Source: Comamonadaceae bacterium (GTDB lineage Bacteria > Pseudomonadota > Gammaproteobacteria > Burkholderiales > Burkholderiaceae_C). From it: DNA of 64,000 nucleotides. Of the stretch, positions 46,074 to 54,202 are shown one piece after another; positions within the stretch are counted from its first letter, which is position 1, and each line of letters begins with the position of its first letter. The position numbers and the translations under genes are program-made. The DNA lies in the NCBI GenBank assembly GCA_027488735.1, contig JAIYBB010000012.1, positions 1 to 64,000 on the forward strand, written 5' to 3'. The notes under the pieces were generated by a model. That model had not been told where the DNA came from, ran no database searches, and saw nothing but the letters and a program-made list of their open reading frames with translations.

Positions 46074-47347
46074 TGAACACCCAAACCTCTACCCGCCCCG
46101 CCCTGAAATTCATCACCTGCGGCTCTGTGGACGATGGCAAGTCCACGCTCATTGGCCGTTTATTGGTCGACTCCAAATCCGTATTGCAAGACCATTTGGC
46201 CGGCGTGCAACGCCAAGGCGAAACTGACCTGGCATTGCTGACCGACGGTTTGTCTGCCGAGCGCGAACAAGGCATCACCATTGACGTGGCTTACCGCTAT
46301 TTCAGCACCGAGTCACGCAAATTCATCATCGGCGACTCGCCCGGCCACGAGCAATACACACGCAACATGGTCACTGCGGCTTCCAGCGCAGACGCGGCCG
46401 TGGTGTTGGTGGACGCGACCAAGCTCGATTGGTCAAACCAAGGTTTCAACTTGCTGCCGCAAACCCGCAGACACAGTTTGTTGCTCAAACTTTTGCGCGT
46501 GCCATCCATCGTGTTTGCCATCAATAAACTCGATGCGATTGAAGACGCTGCCACCGCGTTTGTGAACATTGCCCAGGCATTGCAAAGCTTTGCCGACGAG
46601 GCCGGTATCGACATCACGGCCACCGTGCCGGTGTCAGCACTCAAAGGCTGGAACGTGGTCAATCCGCAGCCTGATTGGTGCAATTACAGCGGCCCCAGCT
46701 TGTTGCAACTGTTGGAGAGCTTGCCTGTCACGGCATTTGAAGAAGACGCTGAGTTGGCGTTCGCCGTGCAGTGGGTGGAAAAATTTCACGACAGCGCCGA
46801 CACCTCCAAAGGCAGACGCGTGTATTGGGGACGGGTCGGCACAGGTGTGGCGCGCGCAGGTGACAGCATTCGTGTGTTTCCCAGCGGCCAGACAGCCCTC
46901 ATCAAAGAAGTGCTCAGCAGCGTGCGTCAGCCCGCCGATATTGCAGCCGGACACAGCGCAGGTTTGGTGCTGGACCGTGAAGTCGATGTGTCTCGTGGCG
47001 ACTGGGTGCTCGCGCAAACGCATGAAGCACAAGCGCAAAACACATTGAATGTCACGCTGGCCTGGCTTGATGATGAGCCCTTGGTAGCGGGTCGTGTTTA
47101 CTGGGCGCTGCATGGGCACCGTTGGGTCAAAGCCAAAGTGGTTCGCATCCTGCACCGCCTTGACGTCAATACCTTGCAGGAAATGGACGCGGCCGAGTTG
47201 CCGCCCAACGCCATCGGCCATGTGCAACTGAGTTTGCAGCAACCCTTGGTCACATTGCCATTTGAAAGATCACGCAGCTTGGGTTCACTGGTGCTGGTCG
47301 ACACCGCCACCCACAAAACTTCTGCAGCTGTCATGGTCAGAGAGTAA
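46073..47347 (+). CDS. cysN: Sulfate adenylyltransferase subunit 1 CysN (GTPase)
   Basis: A 424-residue EF-Tu-like GTPase that drives APS formation by CysD. G1 GSVDDGKST (about 17-25), G3 DSPGHEQYTRNM and G4 NKLD are intact, followed by two beta-barrel domains. It ends without a CysC domain, unlike the CysNC fusions of some proteobacteria, again suggesting that PAPS is not made for assimilation here. It closes the reductive operon, and the ferredoxin gene begins 68 bases later. Confidence 0.95.
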   Translation: MNTQTSTRPALKFITCGSVDDGKSTLIGRLLVDSKSVLQDHLAGVQRQGETDLALLTDGLSAEREQGITIDVAYRYFSTESRKFIIGDSPGHEQYTRNMVTAASSADAAVVLVDATKLDWSNQGFNLLPQTRRHSLLLKLLRVPSIVFAINKLDAIEDAATAFVNIAQALQSFADEAGIDITATVPVSALKGWNVVNPQPDWCNYSGPSLLQLLESLPVTAFEEDAELAFAVQWVEKFHDSADTSKGRRVYWGRVGTGVARAGDSIRVFPSGQTALIKEVLSSVRQPADIAAGHSAGLVLDREVDVSRGDWVLAQTHEAQAQNTLNVTLAWLDDEPLVAGRVYWALHGHRWVKAKVVRILHRLDVNTLQEMDAAELPPNAIGHVQLSLQQPLVTLPFERSRSLGSLVLVDTATHKTSAAVMVRE

Positions 47348-47415
47348 CCCGCGCCTTGCCCTAAAATGCCTTTTCCCGTGGCCATTTCGCCCGATTGATC
47401 AACACTTGAATCACC

Positions 47416-47742
47416 ATGACCCACGTTGTTACCGAAGCCTGTATCCGCTGCAAATACACCGACTGCGTGGACGTCTGTCCCGTCGATTGTTTCCGTGAAG
47501 GTCCCAATTTTTTAACGATTGATCCGGACGAATGCATCGACTGCGCGGTCTGCATCCCCGAGTGCCCAGTCAACGCCATTTATGCCGAAGAAGACGTGCC
47601 CGCTGACCAGCAGCACATGGTGGCTTTGAATGTGGAACTCGCCCGCATCGGCTGGCCCAGCATCACCAAACGCAAAACCCCTTTGGCAGATGCTGACGAC
47701 TGGAAAGACAAGACCGGCAAGTTGTCCGAGCTGAGCCGCTGA
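47416..47742 (+). CDS. fdxA: 7Fe ferredoxin FdxA
   Basis: A 108-residue [3Fe-4S][4Fe-4S] ferredoxin of the Azotobacter FdI type. The ligand runs are [18 protein letters not shown] and [12 protein letters not shown], with a C-terminal extension of about 45 residues ending [11 protein letters not shown]. It lies 68 bases after cysN and 25 before a ferredoxin-NADP reductase. It can plausibly relay electrons to CysI, though FdxA is also found far from sulfur genes in many species. Confidence 0.95.
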   Translation: MTHVVTEACIRCKYTDCVDVCPVDCFREGPNFLTIDPDECIDCAVCIPECPVNAIYAEEDVPADQQHMVALNVELARIGWPSITKRKTPLADADDWKDKTGKLSELSR

Positions 47743-47767
47743 TCTCAAAGGGCTCAGACAAAACGCC

Positions 47768-48805
47768 ATGAGCTCAACTTCCCCACCCATTGAAACAGAA
47801 GCACTGGTCATCGGTGCAGGACCGGTTGGTTTGTTTCAAGTGTTTGAACTTGGTCTGCAAGAAATTCAAGCGCATGTGGTTGATGTGCTGCCCTACGTCG
47901 GCGGCCAATGCATGGCGCTTTACGCTGACAAACCTATTTACGATATTCCTGGATTACCGCATTGCACCGGACGCGAGCTGATTGAGCGGCTGCAGCAGCA
48001 AGCCTCACCGTTCAAACCGGTGTTTCATTTGAACCAACTCATTCATAGCGTGCAGCAGCAAGCTGATAAGCGCTGGCTGGTTGGCACATCCTCAGATGCA
48101 ACTTTCTTGGCTAAAACCGTGTTTATCGCCGCCGGTGTCGGCGCATTCACTCCACGCAAATTGGCTTTGCCCGAGTTAGACGCTTTTGAGGGCAAGCAGG
48201 TGTTTTACACGGCTAGCGATCGGCCAGACTTGCAAGGTAAGCATGTGGTGGTGATCGGTGGTGAAGAGGAGGCTTTGCAGTCAGCGCTTGACGCGGTAAG
48301 TTTGAAAGCGCGCAGCGTGACACTTGTTCACAGACGCGGCACATTGGATGGCAGTGAAGCGTTACTAAAGCAGTTTCACTCATGCGTGAGCGAGCAAAAA
48401 ATCCAATTCATCACCGCGCAAATCACGCACACCGAATCCTCAAACCATGAACTGACCGGTTTGCAACTTCAATTGATTGACGGCAGTACCCGGCAAGTCA
48501 ATTGTGATCTGTTGTTGATTCAACTCGGCTTATCGCCTCAACTCGGCCCGCTGGCCGATTGGGGACTGGACATGGCTCGCAAACAACTGAGTGTCAACAC
48601 CGAAGACTTCAGCACCAGTGCGCCCGGCATTTTTGCGGTCGGGGACATCAACACTTACCCGGGCAAACGCAAACTCATCGTCAGCGGATTCCACGAAGCC
48701 ACACTGGCCGCATTCGGTGCGGCCGCTTATTCGCGCCCCGGCCAGAAAATCCCGCTGGAATACACCACGGCTTCCCCGCGCTTGCACCGCCTGCTGGGTG
48801 TTTGA
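47768..48805 (+). CDS. Ferredoxin-NADP reductase, thioredoxin-reductase-like type
   Basis: A 345-residue flavoprotein of the TrxB-like FNR class without redox CxxC. The FAD motif VIGAGPVGLF (about 11-20), GGQCMALYADKPIYDIPGLP and the second FAD motif GIFAVGDINTYPGK are intact. The expected NADPH motif GGGDSA reads GGEEEA here (about 161-166), which may change nucleotide binding, while the HRR phosphate contact is kept. It probably passes electrons to the adjacent FdxA. A TPP riboswitch follows its stop. Confidence 0.88.
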   Translation: MSSTSPPIETEALVIGAGPVGLFQVFELGLQEIQAHVVDVLPYVGGQCMALYADKPIYDIPGLPHCTGRELIERLQQQASPFKPVFHLNQLIHSVQQQADKRWLVGTSSDATFLAKTVFIAAGVGAFTPRKLALPELDAFEGKQVFYTASDRPDLQGKHVVVIGGEEEALQSALDAVSLKARSVTLVHRRGTLDGSEALLKQFHSCVSEQKIQFITAQITHTESSNHELTGLQLQLIDGSTRQVNCDLLLIQLGLSPQLGPLADWGLDMARKQLSVNTEDFSTSAPGIFAVGDINTYPGKRKLIVSGFHEATLAAFGAAAYSRPGQKIPLEYTTASPRLHRLLGV

Positions 48806-48855
48806 CCCAAGCGCGAATTGCTTGAAGGCATAATGCAGATTCTTGTCAGATGACA

Positions 48856-48945
48856 AGTCCGCTGGGGGTGCTGAGGTTTTCACAAACCAAGGCTGAGAAA
48901 GTCCCTTTGAACCTGATTGAGGTAATCCTCGCGCAGGGAAGCACG
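48856..48945 (+). ncRNA. TPP riboswitch (THI element)
   Basis: The conserved THI-box cores appear in order: GGGGGTGC near 48864, GGCTGAGA at 48891-48898, CCTTTGAACCTGAT near 48903-48917, GGTAAT, then GCGCAGGGAA. It precedes the CytX-type transporter by about 70 bases. Beyond it, TGCCAT (48990-48995) can pair with ATGGCA (49013-49018), which includes the start codon, suggesting translational control. Confidence 0.93.
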
Positions 48946-49012
48946 GCCAACAAGGACAAACTGTTCATGCTCCCTAGGCCTCGCCGAACTGCCATTCTTT
49001 TTTGGAAAACAG

Positions 49013-50275
49013 ATGGCAAACACCACGCACAATGAATCCCTGACACCCATCGGTCCCACCGAACGCGTCTTCACTTGGTACTCACACGCGTCGCTTTGGT
49101 TCAGCTTGGGCGTCGGACTGCTTGTCATGCAGGTCGGTGCTTACTTGGTTCCTCGCTTGGGCACGCAAGAAGCCCTTTTGGTCACCATCGTGGGTTCCAT
49201 CGTGGGCGCGGGCTTGCTTGCTTGGGTAGCCAAAGTGGGTTGCGACACTGGCTTGTCTAGCGCAGGTCTCATGCACCAAGTGTTTGGCAGCAGTTTTGCG
49301 CGGTTGCCGGTGATGCTCAATATTGTTCAATTGATCGGATGGACCACGTTTGAGTTGGTGATCATGCGCGAAGGTACGCTGGCCATGACAAATGCCACGC
49401 ATTGGTCTGCCCCCTATGCGGCGACTTTGCTCTGGGGTGGCGTGTTGGTGTTGCTGATGACCGGTTCCATGCTGGGTTTGGTCAGGAACTTTCTCAGCAA
49501 ATTTGGTTTGCCACTGGTGGTGTTGTCGCTGGTGTGGTTGAGTTGGCAATTCATCGGCATGTTGCAAGCCCAAGGTTGGGAGGCTTTCTGGCACAAACCC
49601 GGTAACGAAGAAAAAAGTTACATGATCAGCATGGAGTTGGTGATTGCCATGCCTGTGTCGTGGTTGCCTTTGATTGCGGACTACGCGCGTTTTGGCAAGA
49701 ACAGCCGCTCGGCCATGACTGGCAGTTGGCTCGGCTACGCATTGGCCAATATCTGGTGTTATGCATTGGGCGTGATGGTGATCAGTGTGTCAGCGCCTGA
49801 TGCCAATTTGGTCAACACTTTGTTGCTGGCGCAAGGTGGCCTGCTTGCCTTGGGTCTGATCTTGCTGGATGAACTCGACAATGCCTACGGCGATACATAC
49901 AGCGCATCTGTCAACAGCCACAGTATTTTTTCGGGCACCAGTACCAAGCGTTGGGGCATCTTGATCGCGGTGCTGTGCACGGGTTTGGCCATGGTGTTGC
50001 CCATGCACAGTCTTGAACCTTTCCTGTTGACCTTGAGTTCAGTCTTCTTGCCACTGTTTGGCGTGATTCTGGGTCGCATGGGTTTTGGCTACAGCAGCAC
50101 GATGACATCTAAGGTGGACATAAAAGCCGTGTTGTCGTGGTTGGCAGGCATTGCGCTGTACCAACTGTGCATGCAATTTGAATCGCCATGGGGCTCTGCA
50201 CTGCCGAGTTTGATGTTGACTTTGTTGCTGGGCAGGCTGACCCGCCCCGTCAACTCAAAGGCTTCAATTGCATAA
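49013..50275 (+). CDS. cytX: NCS1-family transporter, probable hydroxymethylpyrimidine permease CytX
   Basis: A 420-residue permease with about 12 helices and the NCS1 nucleobase-transporter layout. The TPP riboswitch directly upstream and the thiamine genes downstream support uptake of hydroxymethylpyrimidine (HMP) or another thiamine precursor, the role assigned to riboswitch-linked CytX. The ATG has GGA 7-9 bases upstream. The 3' end overlaps thiD by 26 bases, tail to tail. Confidence 0.88.
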   Translation: MANTTHNESLTPIGPTERVFTWYSHASLWFSLGVGLLVMQVGAYLVPRLGTQEALLVTIVGSIVGAGLLAWVAKVGCDTGLSSAGLMHQVFGSSFARLPVMLNIVQLIGWTTFELVIMREGTLAMTNATHWSAPYAATLLWGGVLVLLMTGSMLGLVRNFLSKFGLPLVVLSLVWLSWQFIGMLQAQGWEAFWHKPGNEEKSYMISMELVIAMPVSWLPLIADYARFGKNSRSAMTGSWLGYALANIWCYALGVMVISVSAPDANLVNTLLLAQGGLLALGLILLDELDNAYGDTYSASVNSHSIFSGTSTKRWGILIAVLCTGLAMVLPMHSLEPFLLTLSSVFLPLFGVILGRMGFGYSSTMTSKVDIKAVLSWLAGIALYQLCMQFESPWGSALPSLMLTLLLGRLTRPVNSKASIA

Positions 50276-51104
50276 GCACTGGCTCAAACCCATGGTTCAA
50301 GGGGCCGTGACCTTCGCCGGTTTTCACGCTGGCACCATCGGCAATCGCACGGCGAATGAACGCGCGTGCCGCCGCCACCGCGTCAGCCATGGTTTTGCCC
50401 GAGGCCAAATGAGCTGCAATCGCAGAAGACAAACTGCAACCGGTGCCATGCACATTGCGGCTGTGAATGCGGGTCGCTTCAAACACGACGGCATCACTGC
50501 CAGGAGTTTGCAACACATCGCACAACACATCGCCGGGCAAATGGCCACCCTTGAGCAAAACGGCTTTCGCGCCCATCTCAAGCAATGCCTGAGCCGCGTT
50601 ATGCAATTGATCAACAGCGGTCAAGGGTTGTTGCAACAACAGCGAAGCTTCATCCAAATTGGGCGTGACCAATTGCACGCGCGGGAACAATTCTTTGACC
50701 AACACCGACACAGTTTCTTCGGCGATCAAGCGGTCGCCACTGGTGGCCACCATCACCGGATCGAGCACCACCTGCTTCAAGCCGTAATGGTCGATGGCCC
50801 ACGCGACGACTTCAACCACTTCTGGCGAATGCAACATGCCGATCTTGACCGCGTCCACGCCGATATCGTCCAGCACCGATTGCAATTGCGCTTTCAAAAA
50901 ACTGGCCGGCACGCCATGAATCGCTTGCACGCCAGTGGTGTTTTGCGCGGTCAACGCGGTGATGGCTGTCATGCCGTAACAACCCAACGCAGAAAAAGTT
51001 TTCAAATCGGCTTGAATGCCAGCGCCGCCGCCGCTGTCAGACCCGGCGATGCTGAGCACGCGGGCATATTGATGAGTGAATGCAATGTCGTTCATGGTTT
51101 GCAT
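50250..51104 (-). CDS. thiD: Hydroxymethylpyrimidine/phosphomethylpyrimidine kinase ThiD
   Basis: A 284-residue ribokinase-like kinase acting on HMP and HMP-P. SIAGSDSGGGAGIQADLKTF (about 20-39) is the substrate loop, and GTGCSLSSAIAAHLA near 235 holds the catalytic Asp/anion-hole region of the fold. The start is uncertain between ATG 51104 and ATG 51095; neither has a strong ribosome site, and a much longer reading overlaps thiO. It is divergent from thiO by about 43 bases and converges with cytX. Confidence 0.93.
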   Translation of the reverse strand: MQTMNDIAFTHQYARVLSIAGSDSGGGAGIQADLKTFSALGCYGMTAITALTAQNTTGVQAIHGVPASFLKAQLQSVLDDIGVDAVKIGMLHSPEVVEVVAWAIDHYGLKQVVLDPVMVATSGDRLIAEETVSVLVKELFPRVQLVTPNLDEASLLLQQPLTAVDQLHNAAQALLEMGAKAVLLKGGHLPGDVLCDVLQTPGSDAVVFEATRIHSRNVHGTGCSLSSAIAAHLASGKTMADAVAAARAFIRRAIADGASVKTGEGHGPLNHGFEPVLMQLKPLS

Positions 51105-51147
51105 TATCTGCAAACTTTCACACGGCCTGACTGCACAGCAGAAAAAA

Positions 51148-52230
51148 ATGGTGACTAAACCCATGCATTGCATCGTATGGGGCGCCGGATTGATGGGGCG
51201 GTTACTGGCGCATTCGCTTGCACAAGCTGGGCACAAGGTTCAAATTTATGATGCGGCAGATCCGCAAGGCAATGGTTCTGCGGCGCGAATAGCTGCCTCC
51301 ATGCTGGCCCCTTTGGCAGAATCTGCGATCACCGAATGGCCCGTGGTGCAAATGGGGCAGTACAGTCTTGAGCGTTGGCCTGCTTTGATTCAAGAATTAC
51401 CTGCACCTGTGTTCTTCCAGCAAGAAGGCAGCTTGTTGCTTTGGCACCGGCAAGATGCATTGCAAGCCAAAACGCTCGTGGATAAGTTGTATGTCAATAG
51501 CAAACAATTGCCTGATGCATGCACACCTGTGTCGATCAATGCAGACCAACTGATTGAACTCGAACCGGAACTCGGTGGCAAATTTCAACAAGGCCTGCTG
51601 CTGCCTCGTGAGGGGCAATTAGACAATCGTCAGTTGCTAGACGCCTTGCTGCAATCGTTACAAAAATACAAAGTCGATATCCATTGGCATTCAGCCCTCT
51701 CCATGGCGGATGTACAAAACATGGCCTGCAACGGTGTGGATTGGGTGTTTGATTGTCGTGGCACAGGCGCAAAAGCTGACTGGCAACAAGTACGCGGTGT
51801 CAGAGGAGAAGTCGTTCGTTTGCATGCCCCCCATGTGAATATTCACCGGCCCGTCAGGCTAATGCATCCACGCTACCCTTTGTACATTGCCCCCAAGCCC
51901 GACCAGGTGTATGTGATTGGCGCCACTGAAATAGAAAGTAACGATACATCGCCTGCGAGTGTGCGCTCTACGCTGGAATTGCTCAGCGCTGCTTACAGCT
52001 TGCATTCAGGATTTGCTGAAGCGCGGATTCTGGAGATCAATACACAATTGCGACCTGCCCTGAACCATAACTTGCCGGGCATTCGCCAATCTTCACCGCG
52101 CCTGTTACAGATCAACGGTTTGTATCGCCATGGATTCTTGGTTGCCCCGGCCATGCTTGATGCTGTATTGGGATGGATACATGGCGACACCACATTGGCC
52201 GAACGCTTTCAACTGCTTCAGGATGCATGA
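51148..52230 (+). CDS. thiO: Glycine oxidase ThiO
   Basis: A 360-residue FAD-dependent DAO-family oxidase. The dinucleotide motif VWGAGLMGRLLAHSLAQAG opens the protein, and SAARIAASMLAPLAE and a C-terminal INGLYRHGFLVAPAM (FAD/substrate site) are typical of ThiO. It converts glycine to dehydroglycine for thiazole assembly with ThiS and ThiG. An alternative ATG at 51163 would drop five residues. It is first in thiO-thiS-thiG-thiE. Confidence 0.9.
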   Translation: MVTKPMHCIVWGAGLMGRLLAHSLAQAGHKVQIYDAADPQGNGSAARIAASMLAPLAESAITEWPVVQMGQYSLERWPALIQELPAPVFFQQEGSLLLWHRQDALQAKTLVDKLYVNSKQLPDACTPVSINADQLIELEPELGGKFQQGLLLPREGQLDNRQLLDALLQSLQKYKVDIHWHSALSMADVQNMACNGVDWVFDCRGTGAKADWQQVRGVRGEVVRLHAPHVNIHRPVRLMHPRYPLYIAPKPDQVYVIGATEIESNDTSPASVRSTLELLSAAYSLHSGFAEARILEINTQLRPALNHNLPGIRQSSPRLLQINGLYRHGFLVAPAMLDAVLGWIHGDTTLAERFQLLQDA

Positions 52231-52231
52231 C

Positions 52232-52444
52232 ATGACCTCCCCATGTATTCAAGTGTGGATCAATCAAGTCAGTACCGAACTGAATACGCCGGCAGTCCTG
52301 TCAGACGCGATTGCCGCAGCAAATGTCAAGCCGCCTTTTGCGGCGGCGGTCAACATGCAGTTCGTTCCCAAAAAAAACCATGCCCATCACCTTTTGCAGG
52401 CTGGTGACAAAATTGAATTGATCGTCCCAGTCACAGGAGGATAG
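52232..52444 (+). CDS. thiS: Sulfur carrier protein ThiS
   Basis: A 70-residue beta-grasp protein ending in the Gly-Gly tail (IVPVTGG) that is adenylylated and loaded with sulfur. FAAAVNMQFVPKK and GDKIELIVP follow the family pattern. It starts one base after the thiO stop and ends one base before the thiG start. It gives sulfur to ThiG. Confidence 0.94.
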   Translation: MTSPCIQVWINQVSTELNTPAVLSDAIAAANVKPPFAAAVNMQFVPKKNHAHHLLQAGDKIELIVPVTGG

Positions 52445-52445
52445 T

Positions 52446-53240
52446 TTGCACACACCCATTGATCCGTTGATTTTGTACGGCGAAGTTTTTCACAGCCGCT
52501 TATTGCTTGGCACTTCGCGCTACCCGTCACCACAAGTGTTAGCAGATGCCGTCAAAGCTTCTCAACCCGCCATGCTCACGGCTTCGTTGCGTCGACAGAC
52601 AGCGCATGCCGATACCTCTCCTGCATTTTGGAATTTACTCAAGGACATGAAAGTTCCGGTGCTGCCCAACACAGCCGGTTGTCACAGTGTGCAAGAGGTC
52701 ATCACCACGGCTGAAATGGCGCGCGAAGTGTTTGAGACCGATTGGCTCAAACTTGAATTGATTGGCGATGATTACAGCTTGCAACCCGACACCTTGAACT
52801 TACCCGCAGCAGCCGATCATTTGGTCAAAGCAGGCTTCAAGGTATTGCCCTACTGCACTGAAGATTTGGTGCTTTGCCAAAAGCTTGTTGATGTGGGTTG
52901 TCAGGCGGTCATGCCATGGGCTGCACCTATTGGCACGGGACAGGGCCCTGTCAATCCGTATGCCATGCGATTGTTGCGCGAGCGCTTGCAAGTGCCTTTG
53001 ATCGTTGATGCGGGTCTGGGTGTTCCGTCGCATGCCTGCCAAGTCATGGAATGGGGCTACGACGCCGTGTTGTTAAATACCGCTGTGGCTTTGGCACACA
53101 GCCCCATTGGCATGGCGCAAGCCTTCGCGCATGCTGTTGTGGCAGGCAGGCAAGCATTTTTGGGCGGCGCCATGCAGGCCCAAACATCGGCACAGGCCAG
53201 CACCCCTTTGATCGGCACTCCTTTTTGGCACCAAGCATGA
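52446..53240 (+). CDS. thiG: Thiazole synthase ThiG
   Basis: A 264-residue TIM-barrel enzyme that joins deoxyxylulose phosphate, dehydroglycine and ThiS-thiocarboxylate. LLLGTSRYPS, LPNTAGCHSVQEV and the Schiff-base lysine in DWLKLELIGDD are present, with PIGTGQGPVNP and VDAGLGVPSHA at the phosphate site. The start is TTG at 52446-52448, firmly supported by AGGAGG five bases upstream. Its stop overlaps the thiE start in ATGA. Confidence 0.95.
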   Translation: MHTPIDPLILYGEVFHSRLLLGTSRYPSPQVLADAVKASQPAMLTASLRRQTAHADTSPAFWNLLKDMKVPVLPNTAGCHSVQEVITTAEMAREVFETDWLKLELIGDDYSLQPDTLNLPAAADHLVKAGFKVLPYCTEDLVLCQKLVDVGCQAVMPWAAPIGTGQGPVNPYAMRLLRERLQVPLIVDAGLGVPSHACQVMEWGYDAVLLNTAVALAHSPIGMAQAFAHAVVAGRQAFLGGAMQAQTSAQASTPLIGTPFWHQA

Positions 53241-54202
53241 ACACACTTTCAAAAGACACACACGATTTGGCAATGGCTGTGGTCGAGCGATTCAAAGATT
53301 TACATGCCGGTGAACCGGCCACCTGGGAGTCGTTGGCAAATGCTGTACCCACACAGATTGCAGGCACAGTTTTCGAAGCAATGTGGTGTGGCGCGAGATT
53401 GCTGGGTTTTGTTCCGCAAGACGCAGACTGCATCGCACATGCGTGGCAAGCGCAAACCGAACGAACCGGAAATTTTGATGCCACGTGTTGGCCTTGTGAG
53501 GCGCAAGATTTTTCCCTGCCATCGGCTTCGGGAAACCATGCCTTTGCACCCTGTCCTTTATCTCTGGGTGTTTATGCGGTACTGCCTGACGCGCAATGGG
53601 TGGCACGCATGGTGGATCTAGGTGTGCCTACCGTGCAATTACGTTTCAAGTCTGACGATGCCAAAGCGATTCAACAAGAGGTACTGGCCGCCGTCAAAGC
53701 CGTTGAAGGAAGTAGCTCCCACTTGTTCATCAATGACCATTGGCAATGCGCGATTGATGCTGGCGCCTATGGTGTGCACTTGGGTCAAGAGGACATGGAG
53801 ATAGCTTCGCTCGACACCATACGTTCAGCGGGTTTGCGACTGGGTCTGAGTTCACACGGTTATGCCGAAATGATCAAAGCCTGCGCGTTTCAACCCAGTT
53901 ATTTGGCGCTAGGTGCAGTTTTTCCAACCACGCTCAAACGCATGGCCACAGCCCCGCAAGGATTGGGGCGACTTGCCATGTATGCCCGACTGATGCGAGG
54001 ACGCTCGCTGGTCGCCATTGGTGGTATCGATCTAGAACGCTTGCCTGCGGTGATGACAACCGGTGTGGGTTCTGTGGCGTTTGTTCGGGCCATCACCGCG
54101 GCTAAAGATGTGCCACAAGCGGTTGAAGAATTACAGACCTGCTTAAGCAGCCATCTTCAAAACGCAGACTCAAACAAGATAACGAATCATGGGGCTTTAT
54201 GA
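53237..54202 (+). CDS. thiE: Thiamine-phosphate synthase ThiE with N-terminal extension
   Basis: A 321-residue protein against about 210 for usual ThiE. Residues about 114-315 hold the TIM barrel: VPTVQLRFK, the SHLFINDHWQ loop, AYGVHLGQEDM, LSSHG and VAIGGI. The first 110 residues (with WCGARLLGF, CWPCEAQDF) match nothing I know and contain four cysteines, two as C-x2-C (CWPC). ThiE couples HMP-PP with the thiazole phosphate. It ends the thiOSGE operon and overlaps nagK by 6 bases, tail to tail. Confidence 0.88.
   Translation: MNTLSKDTHDLAMAVVERFKDLHAGEPATWESLANAVPTQIAGTVFEAMWCGARLLGFVPQDADCIAHAWQAQTERTGNFDATCWPCEAQDFSLPSASGNHAFAPCPLSLGVYAVLPDAQWVARMVDLGVPTVQLRFKSDDAKAIQQEVLAAVKAVEGSSSHLFINDHWQCAIDAGAYGVHLGQEDMEIASLDTIRSAGLRLGLSSHGYAEMIKACAFQPSYLALGAVFPTTLKRMATAPQGLGRLAMYARLMRGRSLVAIGGIDLERLPAVMTTGVGSVAFVRAITAAKDVPQAVEELQTCLSSHLQNADSNKITNHGAL

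Noticed and set aside
48850-49035. Small 61-codon frame before cytX
   Set aside because: It coincides with the TPP riboswitch and the start of cytX; conservation of the RNA motifs explains the sequence.
50250-50275. 26-base overlap of cytX and thiD as an assembly error
   Set aside because: Both C-termini look normal and convergent genes often overlap by a few codons; no frame break is seen.
53051-53236. Even longer N-terminus for ThiE
   Set aside because: It overlaps thiG; the ATG at 53237 overlaps the thiG stop in the usual ATGA arrangement, so the extension is taken to be 110 residues, not about 170.
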